Below, one piece after another: positions 47,649 through 56,333 of a DNA stretch of 64,000 nt. Location of the stretch: positions 3,534,001-3,598,000 of the forward strand of contig NZ_CP067140.1 of NCBI RefSeq assembly GCF_028553805.1, in the 5' to 3' direction. A program made the translations under genes and the position numbers. The stretch's first letter is position 1. Each line of letters opens with the position of its first letter. This stretch comes from Paracoccus saliphilus (lineage in GTDB: Bacteria; Pseudomonadota; Alphaproteobacteria; Rhodobacterales; Rhodobacteraceae). The notes below the pieces were generated by a model. That model was not told the DNA's origin. It searched no databases and saw nothing but the letters and a program-made list of their open reading frames with translations.

Positions 47649-49223
47649 ATGCCCGGCACTGATATTCTGATCGGCATCGACGCAGGCACCTCGGTCATCA
47701 AGGCCGTGGGCTTCGACTTGCAAGGACGGCAACTTGCGACAACCTCCGTTCCGAATCGCTATGTGACGGGAGCGGACGGCTCGGCCACGCAGAATCTTGA
47801 TCAGACATGGGAGGATTGCGCCGCCGCCTTGCGACAGCTTGGCGATCGGATCGACAATCTCGCCGCCCGCACCGCCGCATTGTCGGTTACCGCGCAGGGG
47901 GATGGCACATGGCTGGTGGGCCGGGACGGCCCGGTGGGCGACGCATGGATCTGGCTGGATGCCCGTGCCGCGCCCACAGTCGAGCGACTGGCGGGCAGCG
48001 CTGCCAACCGCGCGCGATTCGAGGCGACCGGAACCGGGCTGAACACCTGCCAGCAGGGCAGCCAGATGGCGCATATGGACCTCCACGCGCCCGAATTGCT
48101 GGACCGGGCCGAGGTCGCGCTACATTGCAAGGACTGGCTTTACCTGAACCTGACCGGCATCCGGGCGACCGACCCATCAGAGGCCAGCTTCACCTTCGGC
48201 AATTTCCGCAACCGCCGATATGACGACACAGTGATTGCCGCGCTTGGCCTGACCCACCGCCGCAACCTGTTGCCCGAGATCGTGGATGGCAGCCAGATCA
48301 CCCATCCGCTGACCAAAGAAGCCGCCGCCCGGACCGGGCTGCGCGCCGGAACGCCTGTCAGCCTTGGCTATGTCGACATGGTCATGACCGCGCTCGGCGC
48401 CGGGGTTCATGGCGGAGCGGGTGACGTGGCCTGTTCGACCGTCGGCTCGACCGGCGTGCATCTGCGTGCGGTAGCGGCCTCGGATGTGCATCTGAACGTC
48501 GAGGGCACCGGTTACGTCATCTGCCTTCCGGTCCCCGGAATCGTGACGCAGGTCCAGACCAATATGGCGGCGACGCTGAACCTTGATTGGGCATTGGGAA
48601 TGGCTGCCGGAATCATGTCGGATATGGGCCGATCCGTCAGCCATCGCGACCTTGTCGATCATATCGAGGGCTGGCTGGCCGCAAGCCGTCCCGGCCAGAT
48701 CGTCTATCATCCCTATATCTCTGATGCCGGAGAACGCGGCCCCTTCGTCAATGCCAATGCGCGGGCTAGCTTTGTCGGGCTTGCGCAGCATCACCGTTAT
48801 CCTGACCTGCTGCGCGCCGTGGCCGAAGGATTGGGGATGGCGATGCGCGACTGTTACGCCGCGATGGGCTCCCTGCCCTCGGAACTGCGCCTGACGGGCG
48901 GCGCGACACGCTCTCCGGGGTTGCGCGGCATCCTGTCAGCCTCGCTGAACGCGCCGGTGCGTGTCTCTGATCGCGACGAGGCGGGTGCAGCCGGGGCGGC
49001 GATGATGGCCGCAGTGGCGATCGGCGCATACCCCGACATGGAGGCCTGCATCAGCGAATGGGTCACCCCGCTTCTGGGCGAAGCCGAGCCACCCGACCCC
49101 GAGCTGGTCACCGCCTATGCGCGGCTCTTTCCCGCATTCACCGCATCACGACAGGCGCTCCCCCCGGCATGGGATGCGCTTGCAAGCGCCCGCGCCGCAC
49201 AGACGACCCCGAAAGGAGACTGA
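47649..49223 (+). CDS. eryA: erythritol kinase
   Basis: A 524-residue FGGY-family carbohydrate kinase. It would phosphorylate erythritol to L-erythritol 4-phosphate, the first step of the pathway. The phosphate loop ILIGIDAGTSVIKAVGFD is at residues 6-23, with WIWLDARAAP and CKDWLYLNLTG as sugar-domain blocks and ELRLTGGATRSPGLRGIL as the FGGY C-terminal signature. Within FGGY kinases the call to EryA rests on gene order eryABCD. AGAGG eight bases before the ATG fixes the start. Its stop lies one base before the eryB ATG. Confidence 0.9.
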   Translation: MPGTDILIGIDAGTSVIKAVGFDLQGRQLATTSVPNRYVTGADGSATQNLDQTWEDCAAALRQLGDRIDNLAARTAALSVTAQGDGTWLVGRDGPVGDAWIWLDARAAPTVERLAGSAANRARFEATGTGLNTCQQGSQMAHMDLHAPELLDRAEVALHCKDWLYLNLTGIRATDPSEASFTFGNFRNRRYDDTVIAALGLTHRRNLLPEIVDGSQITHPLTKEAAARTGLRAGTPVSLGYVDMVMTALGAGVHGGAGDVACSTVGSTGVHLRAVAASDVHLNVEGTGYVICLPVPGIVTQVQTNMAATLNLDWALGMAAGIMSDMGRSVSHRDLVDHIEGWLAASRPGQIVYHPYISDAGERGPFVNANARASFVGLAQHHRYPDLLRAVAEGLGMAMRDCYAAMGSLPSELRLTGGATRSPGLRGILSASLNAPVRVSDRDEAGAAGAAMMAAVAIGAYPDMEACISEWVTPLLGEAEPPDPELVTAYARLFPAFTASRQALPPAWDALASARAAQTTPKGD

Positions 49224-49224
49224 T

Positions 49225-50742
49225 ATGACGACCGACAGCGAGATGATCGACCTTTTCGTGATCGGCGGCGGGATCAATGGCGCGGGCATGGCCCGTGACG
49301 CCGCCGGCCGAGGGCTGACGGTCGTGCTGTGCGAGAAGGGCGATTTGGCCGAGGGCACATCGTCCCGCTCGGGCAAGTTGGTGCATGGCGGGCTGCGCTA
49401 TCTTGAATATTACGAGTTCCGGCTGGTCCGCGAAGCCCTGATCGAGCGCGAGGTGCTGATGCGCTCTGCCCCGCATATCATCTGGCCGATGCGTTTCGTG
49501 CTGCCCCACAGCCCGCAGGACCGCCCGGCATGGCTGGTCCGGCTTGGCCTGTTCCTTTACGACAACCTGGGCGGGCGCAGGAAACTGCCGGGCACCCGCA
49601 CGCTGGATCTGCGCCGCGACCCCGAGGGCGCCCCCCTGCTGGATCGATATGCCAAGGGCTTCGAATATTCCGATTGCTGGGTGGACGATGCCCGCCTTGT
49701 GGTGCTGAACGCCGTCGATGCAGCCGAGAAAGGGGCCGAGATCCTGACCCGCAGCCCCTGCATCTCGGCCCGGCGCGAGGATGGCGCATGGACGGTGCAG
49801 ACCCGCAGCGAGATCACCGGCGAAACCCGCAGCTTCCGCGCCCGCTGCGTGGTGAACTGCGCAGGCCCCTGGGTCAGCGACGTCATCGGGCGCGTGGCCG
49901 GTGCGAATTCCAGCCGCAATGTCCGGCTGGTCAAGGGCAGCCATATCATCGTGCCGAAATTCTGGCAGGGCAGTAACGCCTATCTCGTCCAGAACCACGA
50001 CAGGCGGGTGATCTTCATCAACCCCTACGAGGGCGACAAGGCGCTGATCGGCACCACCGATATCGCCTATGATGGCCGGGCCGAGGAGGTGCAGGCCGAC
50101 GAGTCCGAGATCGAATACCTGTTGGCCGCCGTGAACCGCTATTTCAAGGAAAAGCTGCGCCGCTCGGACGTTCTGGAAACATTTTCCGGGGTTCGCCCCC
50201 TGTTTGACGATGGACAGGGCAACCCTTCGGCAGTGACGCGGGATTATGTCTTTGACCTTGACCGGAACGGTGGCGCACCGCTTCTGAACGTGTTCGGCGG
50301 CAAGATCACCACCTTCCGCGAACTGGCAGAGCGCGGCATGCATCGGTTGAAAGAGGTCTTCCCGGATATGGGACCGAACTGGACCGAAACCGCACCGCTG
50401 CCGGGCGGCGAGATCGCCAATGCCGATTATGAAAGCTATGCCAACCTGTTACGCGAACTGCACCCGTGGATGCCACGCAAACTGGTGCATCATTACGGGA
50501 GGCTTTACGGCGCGCGCACCAAGGAGGTGGTCGCAGGGGCGCTGAGCGTTGAGGATCTGGGCCGGCACTTTGGCGGTCTGCTTTACGAGGCCGAGGCGCG
50601 TTACCTAGTCCGCAAGGAATGGGCGCTGACCGCCGAGGATATCCTCTGGCGGCGGACCAAGCATTACCTGCATCTGAGCAAGGCCGAACGCGCGGCATTC
50701 ACCGAATGGTTCGAACAATCCGGCCTGTCTCGGGCGGCATAA
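49225..50742 (+). CDS. eryB: L-erythritol-4-phosphate dehydrogenase (GlpD-like)
   Basis: A 505-residue FAD-dependent dehydrogenase of the GlpD family. It would oxidise L-erythritol 4-phosphate to L-3-tetrulose 4-phosphate and feed electrons to the quinone pool at the inner membrane. FVIGGGINGAGMARDAAGRG (about residues 11-30) is the FAD loop; GTSSRSGKLVHGGLRYLE is the GlpD signature; FGGKITTFRELAE lies near the C-terminal domain (about 400 onward). An ordinary glycerol-3-phosphate dehydrogenase is the alternative, but the neighbours favour EryB. GAAAGGAG stands directly upstream, and the gene starts one base after eryA stops. Confidence 0.9.
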   Translation: MTTDSEMIDLFVIGGGINGAGMARDAAGRGLTVVLCEKGDLAEGTSSRSGKLVHGGLRYLEYYEFRLVREALIEREVLMRSAPHIIWPMRFVLPHSPQDRPAWLVRLGLFLYDNLGGRRKLPGTRTLDLRRDPEGAPLLDRYAKGFEYSDCWVDDARLVVLNAVDAAEKGAEILTRSPCISARREDGAWTVQTRSEITGETRSFRARCVVNCAGPWVSDVIGRVAGANSSRNVRLVKGSHIIVPKFWQGSNAYLVQNHDRRVIFINPYEGDKALIGTTDIAYDGRAEEVQADESEIEYLLAAVNRYFKEKLRRSDVLETFSGVRPLFDDGQGNPSAVTRDYVFDLDRNGGAPLLNVFGGKITTFRELAERGMHRLKEVFPDMGPNWTETAPLPGGEIANADYESYANLLRELHPWMPRKLVHHYGRLYGARTKEVVAGALSVEDLGRHFGGLLYEAEARYLVRKEWALTAEDILWRRTKHYLHLSKAERAAFTEWFEQSGLSRAA

Positions 50743-50752
50743 GGAGATCACC

Positions 50753-51685
50753 GTGTCCCTGACCCTGTCGCTGAACACCAACCCGCTGGTCAATCGCTTT
50801 GCCGAATCGGATGATCTGATCGACACCGTCGCCCGCGATCTTCGCATCCGCGACCTGCAACTGACGCACGAATTCATCAACCCGTCATGGCCCGCCCCGG
50901 TGACACGCCGCCTGACCCGCCAGATGGGCCGCGCGCTTGACCGCACCGGGGTCCGCGTGACTAGCGGCATGACCGGACCCTATGGGCGGCTCAATCACTT
51001 TGGGCATCCCGACCGCGATGTGCGGCGCTATTACGTGAATTGGTTCAAGGGTTTTGCCGATATCATCGCGGATCTTGGCGGGCATTCCGTCGGCACGCAA
51101 TTCGCGATCTTCACCTATCGCGACTATGACGACCCGGCACGGCGCGAGGAGCTGATCCGGATCGCCATCGATTGCTGGGCAGAGGTGGCAGAACATGCCA
51201 AGGCTGCGGGTCTCGATTATGTTTTCTGGGAGCCAATGAGCATCGGGCGTGAATTCGGCGAGACCATCGCCGCAAGCATGGAGTTGCAGGATCGATTGAG
51301 TGCCGCCGGGATGGCCGTGCCCATGTGGATGATGGCCGATATCGATCATGGCAATGTCACCAGCGACAATCCCGACGATCACGACCCCTATGCCTGGGCT
51401 CGGGCGGTGCCGCCGGTGTCTCCGATCATCCATATAAAGCAATCTCTTATGGACAAGGGCGGGCATCGCCCATTCACCGCCGAATTCAACGCCAAGGGTA
51501 ATATCCAGCCCGAACCGCTGCTGCGGGCATTCGCCGAGGGCGGGGCGGTGGATAACGAGATTTGCCTTGAACTGAGTTTCAAGGAACGCGAACCGAATGA
51601 CCGCGAGGTGATCGGGCAAATCGCCGAAAGCGTGGCCTTCTGGACGCCGCATCTGGACAGCGGCGCCGACAAGCTGAAAATATAA
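50753..51685 (+). CDS. eryC: L-3-tetrulose-4-phosphate racemase (TIM-barrel epimerase)
   Basis: A 310-residue sugar-phosphate isomerase/epimerase-like TIM-barrel protein of the AP-endonuclease-2 fold. In Brucella EryC racemises L- to D-3-tetrulose 4-phosphate. Metal-site candidates are DYVFWEPMS (Glu), MMADIDHGN (Asp/His), IIHIKQSL (His) and CLELSFKERE (Glu). LTHEFINPSWP is characteristic of the EryC group as I remember it. The start is GTG preceded by AAGGAG. It lies between eryB (10 bases) and eryD (20 bases). Confidence 0.87.
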   Translation: MSLTLSLNTNPLVNRFAESDDLIDTVARDLRIRDLQLTHEFINPSWPAPVTRRLTRQMGRALDRTGVRVTSGMTGPYGRLNHFGHPDRDVRRYYVNWFKGFADIIADLGGHSVGTQFAIFTYRDYDDPARREELIRIAIDCWAEVAEHAKAAGLDYVFWEPMSIGREFGETIAASMELQDRLSAAGMAVPMWMMADIDHGNVTSDNPDDHDPYAWARAVPPVSPIIHIKQSLMDKGGHRPFTAEFNAKGNIQPEPLLRAFAEGGAVDNEICLELSFKEREPNDREVIGQIAESVAFWTPHLDSGADKLKI

Positions 51686-51705
51686 CAAAAAGAAAGTCTT
51701 ACTCC

Positions 51706-52656
51706 ATGCCAAAACAAGGCGGGACCGATCCCGACGAAAGCATCGCGATACGGGCTGCATGGCTGCATTATGTCGGCGGATTGACGCAGGCGGCAGTGGC
51801 CAAGCGGCTAGGGCTGACCTCGGTCAAGACGCACCGGCTGATCACACGGGCCGTGGCGGATGGGGTGGTGAAGGTCTCGATCGACGGTGAGATCGTCGAA
51901 TGCGCCATGTTGGAAAACCAGCTAAGTGACAGATACAAATTGGATTATTGCGAAGTCGCACCCGATTTGGGAGAAGCCGGGCTACCGCTGCGAGCGCTAG
52001 GGCTGGCCGGGGCGGGTTTCTTGCGGCGCGAGATCGAGCGTGGCGGAAACGAGGTGATCGGGCTTGGTCATGGGCGCACCCTGGCGGCGGCGGTGCATCA
52101 ATTGCCGCGCTTCGGTGCGGTGGGGATACGCTTCGTGTCCCTGTTGGGCGGGTTGACCCGGCATTACGCGGCCAATCCGCATGACGTGATGCATAGCCTC
52201 GCCTACAAGACCGGTGCGCAGGCGCATGTGCTTCCGGTGCCGTTTTTCGCCAATTCCGAGAAGGACCGCGAGATCCTGCTGGCCCAGCCCGGCGTAGGCG
52301 AGATCTTCGATCTGTCCAACGGCGCGGCGCTGAAGATCGCGGGTATAGGGACGACGGATGCGGATGCTCAGCTCGTGGCTTCCGGGATGATCGAACAGCA
52401 TGAAATCGAAGAGATAAATTCCGTCGGCGCCGTAGGCGAAATGATGGGACATTTCTTTGACGCGAAGGGCCGGGTGCTGGAAACCACGCTGAGCCTGCGT
52501 ACCCTTTCCGCCGGGTTGGAGGGGCCGAAAGGCAGCCGGATCGTCGCCATCGCGGGCGGAACGGACAAGGTTCCGGCGATCCGGGCGGTGCTGAACAGCG
52601 GGCGCCTGTCGGGGCTGATCACGGATGAGATGACCGCCCGCGCGCTGCTGGACTAA
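51706..52656 (+). CDS. eryD: erythritol operon regulator, SorC/DeoR-like sugar-binding family
   Basis: A 316-residue regulator of the SorC family. The N-terminal helix-turn-helix has YVGGLTQAAVAKRLGLTSVKT (about residues 23-43). The effector domain (about 60-310) has VIGLGHGRTLAAAV, FVSLLGGLTRH, SVGAVGEMMGHFFDA and IAGGTDKVPAIRAVL, the phosphosugar-isomerase-like core. In Brucella EryD represses the ery operon and erythritol relieves it. It is last in eryABCD, which fits autoregulation. Convergent with the aldolase gene across repeat copy 2. Confidence 0.9.
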   Translation: MPKQGGTDPDESIAIRAAWLHYVGGLTQAAVAKRLGLTSVKTHRLITRAVADGVVKVSIDGEIVECAMLENQLSDRYKLDYCEVAPDLGEAGLPLRALGLAGAGFLRREIERGGNEVIGLGHGRTLAAAVHQLPRFGAVGIRFVSLLGGLTRHYAANPHDVMHSLAYKTGAQAHVLPVPFFANSEKDREILLAQPGVGEIFDLSNGAALKIAGIGTTDADAQLVASGMIEQHEIEEINSVGAVGEMMGHFFDAKGRVLETTLSLRTLSAGLEGPKGSRIVAIAGGTDKVPAIRAVLNSGRLSGLITDEMTARALLD

Positions 52657-52673
52657 GATAGGTCAAGGGCACG

Positions 52674-52820
52674 TGCAACGGCACCGAACGCCGCACCCTG
52701 CCCCGCCGCAACAGGGGCACGGCAGAACGTTGAAAATGCCGGGTTTTCCGCTGCACAAACCGTACACAGAACGTGCACAGCCTGTACACAGGCCGTACAC
52801 AGCTTGTACGCGTTGCGCGG
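52674..52820 (+). repeat. TACAC 11-bp array element, copy 2 (longest array)
   Basis: Five consecutive units start at 52,763: TACACAGAACG, TGCACAGCCTG, TACACAGGCCG, TACACAGCTTG, then TACGCGTTGCG, all in strict 11-base phase. TGCAACGGCAC at the left end is a remnant of the first module. The CCCAGCAAATGCTGGG hairpin is reduced to AAAATGCCGGG. CGTTGCGCGG closes it, as in copy 1. It lies between convergent eryD and the aldolase gene, and no other gene is visible in that gap. Confidence 0.75.
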
Positions 52821-52897
52821 AAACCGTGATGAGCCGGTAAAACTTTTCCTGCAGCAACGGAGATGCCGGAGCGGGGCGCAAGAATGTCCTGGAAAGC

Positions 52898-53932
52898 TCA
52901 ATACCGCCGCGCCATTGCCGCCAGAGGCAGGGGGCGGATGCGTGACGCGTGACCGGCTGTGCCAAAGGCCTCGAACCGGGCCTTGCAGACCTCTGCCATC
53001 ATCGCCATCGCCGGTTTGAGATATTTGCGCGGGTCGAATTCCGAGGGATCCGTCGCCAAGGTCTTGCGGATCGCGGCGGTCATGGCCAGCCGGTTATCGG
53101 TGTCGATATTCACCTTGCGCACGCCAGACCTGATGCCGCGCTGGATTTCCTCGACCGGGACGCCCCATGTCGGGCGGATATCGCCGCCATGATCATTGAT
53201 GATGCGCTGTAAATCCTCGGGGACCGAGGATGAGCCATGCATGACCAGATGCGTGTTCGGCAAGCGGCGATGGATCTCTTCGATCACATGCATGGCGAGG
53301 ATATCGCCATCGGGCTGGCGGGTGAACTTGTAGGCACCGTGGCTGGTGCCCATCGCCACTGCCAAGGCATCGACCCCGGTATCGGTCACGAAACGCTCTG
53401 CCTCGGCGGGATCGGTGAGAAGCTGGTCCTCTTCCAGCTTTTCGGTGGCACCATGGCCGTCCTCCTGATCGCCCATGCCGGTTTCCAGGCTGCCCAGCAC
53501 GCCCAGTTCCCCCTCGACCGAGACGCCGCAGGCATGGGCCATCCGCACCACCTCGGCGGTGATGCCGGAATTATAGGCGTAATCGGCGGGGGTCGAGCCA
53601 TCCTCGCGCAGCGAGCCATCCATCATCACGCTGGTGAAGCCGTTCTGGATCGCGGTGGCGCAGGTCGCCAGGTTGTTGCCGTGATCCAGATGCATGCAGA
53701 CCGGGATATCGGGGAAAGCGCGGGCGAAACCGTCGATCAGACCGGCCAACACCAGGTCATTGGCATAGGCGCGCGCGCCCCGGCTGGCCTGCAGGATGAC
53801 CGGCGAGTCGGTGGCCTGAGCGGCGGTCATCACCGCCAGCCCCTGTTCCATGTTATTGATATTGAAGGCGGGAACCGCGTAGCCGTGCTCGGCTGCGTGA
53901 TCGAGAAGCTGGCGGAGGGTGATCATGGCCAT
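52898..53932 (-). CDS. fba: class II fructose/sedoheptulose-bisphosphate aldolase
   Basis: A 344-residue zinc-dependent aldolase of the type found with Calvin-cycle genes. [11 protein letters not shown] is the family start, VCMHLDHGN the zinc/catalytic Asp site, TSVMMDGSL and [12 protein letters not shown] the next strands, and LVMHGSSSV the zinc His and phosphate loop. It joins dihydroxyacetone phosphate with glyceraldehyde 3-phosphate, or with erythrose 4-phosphate to give sedoheptulose 1,7-bisphosphate. Last gene of the reverse-strand operon DeoR-tpiA-rpiB-fbp-fba, so the second reaction is a reasonable local role. AAGGA eight bases upstream supports the first ATG. Confidence 0.93.
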   Translation of the reverse strand: MAMITLRQLLDHAAEHGYAVPAFNINNMEQGLAVMTAAQATDSPVILQASRGARAYANDLVLAGLIDGFARAFPDIPVCMHLDHGNNLATCATAIQNGFTSVMMDGSLREDGSTPADYAYNSGITAEVVRMAHACGVSVEGELGVLGSLETGMGDQEDGHGATEKLEEDQLLTDPAEAERFVTDTGVDALAVAMGTSHGAYKFTRQPDGDILAMHVIEEIHRRLPNTHLVMHGSSSVPEDLQRIINDHGGDIRPTWGVPVEEIQRGIRSGVRKVNIDTDNRLAMTAAIRKTLATDPSEFDPRKYLKPAMAMMAEVCKARFEAFGTAGHASRIRPLPLAAMARRY

Positions 53933-53974
53933 TGGGTTTATCCTTGAAACATGAAGGGGGGTCTTTCGAGCGAA

Positions 53975-54080
53975 GGCAGGTCTGCGGCCGAACCGGGGTC
54001 CAGCCCCGTCGCCGACTGGTTCTCGAACCAGTGGCGCGACCTGCCGGCGACCCCCGGGATATTTTCATGAAGAAGAAGGG
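53975..54080 (+). repeat. GC-rich stem repeat, copy d (complete form)
   Basis: Between fbp and fba. An outer stem GGCAGGTC...GACCTGCC encloses CCGGGGTCCAGCCCCG and a second stem ACTGGTTCTCGAACCAGT. The tail reads CCCCCGGGATATTTTCATGA and AGAAGAAGG. Of the four copies this is the most complete and can serve as the reference. Confidence 0.7.
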
Positions 54081-54092
54081 AGGCGGACAAGG

Positions 54093-55082
54093 TCAGGTTT
54101 TTTCCGCGGGTTCGCGTGAGAGATAGAAGAGGATGGTTTCGACCTCTTCGCGGCTGCCGAAGATCAGCGGGCTCAGGCCGTGATGACTGTCGGGGAGGCG
54201 GTCGAGGACCGGGCCCTGCCCGTCCGAGGCAGTTCCGCCCGCCTGTTCGATCAGGAAGGCGATGGGGGTGCATTCATAGATCAGACGCAGCCTGCCGTCC
54301 TGATAGCCGGGGCGGCGATCGGCGGGATAGAGGAAGGCGCCACCCTGCAGCAGGATGCGGTGCAATTCGCCGACGGCGGCGGCCAGCCAGCGCATGTTGA
54401 AATCGCGTCTCAGCGGGCCGTCTTTCCCCGCCCGGACATCGCGCAGCCATGTCTGCAATCCCTCGGGCCAGTTGCGCTCGTTCGAGGCGTTATAGGCCAG
54501 CACAGGGGCGGAGGGTTTCAGCGTCACGCTTTCTCGCGCGATGCGGAAGCCGCTGATCTCGGCGTCGAAAGTGGCGATGCTGACGCCGTGGCCCAGTGAG
54601 AAGCCGATATCGACGGAATGGCCGAAAGACGCATAGCCAGCCGCGACCGCCGCCCGTCCGGGGCGCAGGAAGCCTTCGGGCGCGGCGGGCAGGATGCTGA
54701 ACAGCATGCCCAGGGGCGCGCCGATGCCGATGCTGCCCGAGCCGTCGATGGGGTCCATCGCGACATCATAGGCACCATCGGGATTCAGCAGCGCGACATC
54801 CTCGGCCTCTTCGGACAGGACCTGCCGCACGCCCGCCGCGCGCAGGGCGGCGATCATGTGGTCATGGGCGGCGACATCGAGCGCCTTCTGCCGGTCCCCG
54901 CTGTCATTGGTGCCGACGATGGCATCGGGATCGCCATGCAGCCTGCCCGCCGCGAGGCGCGCTGCAAGCGGCGGCAGGGCGCGAAAGATCGCCTTGGCGA
55001 TGGCGCCGGGGCCATCGTCCGGCAGCACCTCTTCCAGCGGGCGACCCCGCGCGGGGCCGTCATCGGGCAGTTTCAGCATCAT
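54093..55082 (-). CDS. fbp: class 1 fructose-bisphosphatase (possibly sedoheptulose-bisphosphatase)
   Basis: A 329-residue class 1 FBPase. LSEEAEDVA carries the metal Glu pair, VAMDPIDGSGSIGIG the DPxDGSxN-like metal and phosphate site, and FNMRWLAAAVGELHRILLQG with GAFLYPADRR the substrate phosphate region. YECTPIAFLIEQAGG is the usual C-terminal block. It hydrolyses the 1-phosphate of fructose 1,6-bisphosphate; bacterial members linked to aldolase often also take sedoheptulose 1,7-bisphosphate. Sits 12 bases after rpiB and before fba in the erythritol operon, pointing to use of erythrose 4-phosphate. Confidence 0.88.
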   Translation of the reverse strand: MMLKLPDDGPARGRPLEEVLPDDGPGAIAKAIFRALPPLAARLAAGRLHGDPDAIVGTNDSGDRQKALDVAAHDHMIAALRAAGVRQVLSEEAEDVALLNPDGAYDVAMDPIDGSGSIGIGAPLGMLFSILPAAPEGFLRPGRAAVAAGYASFGHSVDIGFSLGHGVSIATFDAEISGFRIARESVTLKPSAPVLAYNASNERNWPEGLQTWLRDVRAGKDGPLRRDFNMRWLAAAVGELHRILLQGGAFLYPADRRPGYQDGRLRLIYECTPIAFLIEQAGGTASDGQGPVLDRLPDSHHGLSPLIFGSREEVETILFYLSREPAEKT

Positions 55083-55094
55083 GACATCATCCGA

Positions 55095-55556
55095 TCAGGC
55101 CTTGTTATATTTCGCATCGACCTGATCGATGGCGTCGACATTGCCGGCAGAGCGGCCATTCGCGTCGAAATTCATCGTCTCGGCCAGCCATGCATCGGCG
55201 ATGCTCTTGGCCAGCTCGGTCCCGATGACCCGCGCGCCCATGGTGATGATCTGCGCATTGTTCGACAGCGCCGCGCGGGTAGCGGAATAGCTGTCATGGG
55301 TCAGCGCGGCACGGATGCCCGGCACCTTGTTGGCCGAGATGCAGACGCCGATGCCAGTGCCGCAGACCAGGATGGCGCGGTCATAGGTGCCGGCCAGAAC
55401 CTCGCTCGCCACGCGGTCCGAAAGATTGGCATAGAAGGTGTCCGGCCCCGCATCGGTGCGTGAAATCTCGGCTACCTCGTGCTTGTCCTTCAAATGATCG
55501 GCCAGGATCTTGGCCAGCCCTTCGCCCGCGCTGTCGCCTGCGATTGCCAGTTTCAT
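55095..55556 (-). CDS. eryI: D-erythrulose-4-phosphate isomerase (RpiB-like)
   Basis: A 153-residue RpiB/LacAB-type isomerase. [16 protein letters not shown] is the start of the fold, [22 protein letters not shown] the active-site loop with the catalytic Cys before GTGIG, and [14 protein letters not shown] the phosphate-binding strand. In Brucella the equivalent EryI converts D-erythrulose 4-phosphate to D-erythrose 4-phosphate. Ribose-5-phosphate isomerase is the alternative if the context misleads. AAGGAGAG precedes the ATG; the gene lies 11 bases after the TpiA-like gene. Confidence 0.9.
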   Translation of the reverse strand: MKLAIAGDSAGEGLAKILADHLKDKHEVAEISRTDAGPDTFYANLSDRVASEVLAGTYDRAILVCGTGIGVCISANKVPGIRAALTHDSYSATRAALSNNAQIITMGARVIGTELAKSIADAWLAETMNFDANGRSAGNVDAIDQVDAKYNKA

Positions 55557-55567
55557 GTCGCTCTCCT

Positions 55568-56329
55568 TCACAATTTGGCGGCGCAACGGGCGAGGATGTC
55601 GAGATAACCTTCGACCTTCCACGCCGAGCGCCCGATGAACAGCCCGTCGATATGCGGGCAGGTGATCAGTTCCTCGCAGTTCCCCGGATTGACCGAGCCG
55701 CCATAGAGGCAGGGGATGCGCCGCCCCAGCATATCCTGCGCCACGGCGATGATCTCGGCCTGCCTTGCATCGGCATAGTCCGATGTCGCCGGGATGCCGT
55801 TTTCCCCGATGGCCCAGACAGGTTCATAGGCCAGCAGGATCTCGGCAGTTTTCTGGTCCCCGGAGAGTTTCCCGAGCGCGCCCCGGACCTGCGTTTCCAG
55901 CACCTCTTGCGCCCTGCCCGCTTCGCGTTCGTCCATGGTCTCGCCAATGCAGATCAGCGGGATCAGGCCGTGGCGGATGGCGGCCTCGGTTTTCAGGCCG
56001 ACGGTCTCGTCGGTTTCGCCGAAATGTTTGCGGCGCTCGGAATGGCCCAGCTCGACGATATCGAGGCCGCAATCGGTCAGCATCGGGGGCGAGACCTCGC
56101 CCGTCCATGCGCCCTCATCCGCCCAATGCATGTTCTGCGCACCGACCTTGACGCTGGTATCCGCCAGCATCGCCTTGACCTCGCGGATAGCGGTGAAGGG
56201 CGGGATGACAAAGCGCTGGATGCGGGGGTCGCGGCTGCCATCCGCCGCGGCCAGTGCGGCGGCAAAGCTGCGCGCCTCGGCCAGCGTCTTGTTCATCTTC
56301 CAGCTGGTGCCGATCCAGAATTTCGTCAT
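55568..56329 (-). CDS. eryH: D-3-tetrulose-4-phosphate isomerase (TpiA-like)
   Basis: A 253-residue triosephosphate-isomerase homologue. The Asn/Lys pair is in GTSWKMNKT, the electrophilic His in [13 protein letters not shown], the catalytic Glu in AYEPVWAIG, and the phosphate loop in [10 protein letters not shown]. The TpiA2/EryH group isomerises D-3-tetrulose 4-phosphate to D-erythrulose 4-phosphate. The assignment rests on the operon (DeoR-tpiA-rpiB beside eryABCD). AAGGA before the ATG fixes the start; a longer start would overlap the DeoR gene by 14 bases. Confidence 0.9.
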   Translation of the reverse strand: MTKFWIGTSWKMNKTLAEARSFAAALAAADGSRDPRIQRFVIPPFTAIREVKAMLADTSVKVGAQNMHWADEGAWTGEVSPPMLTDCGLDIVELGHSERRKHFGETDETVGLKTEAAIRHGLIPLICIGETMDEREAGRAQEVLETQVRGALGKLSGDQKTAEILLAYEPVWAIGENGIPATSDYADARQAEIIAVAQDMLGRRIPCLYGGSVNPGNCEELITCPHIDGLFIGRSAWKVEGYLDILARCAAKL

Positions 56330-56333
56330 ATTA

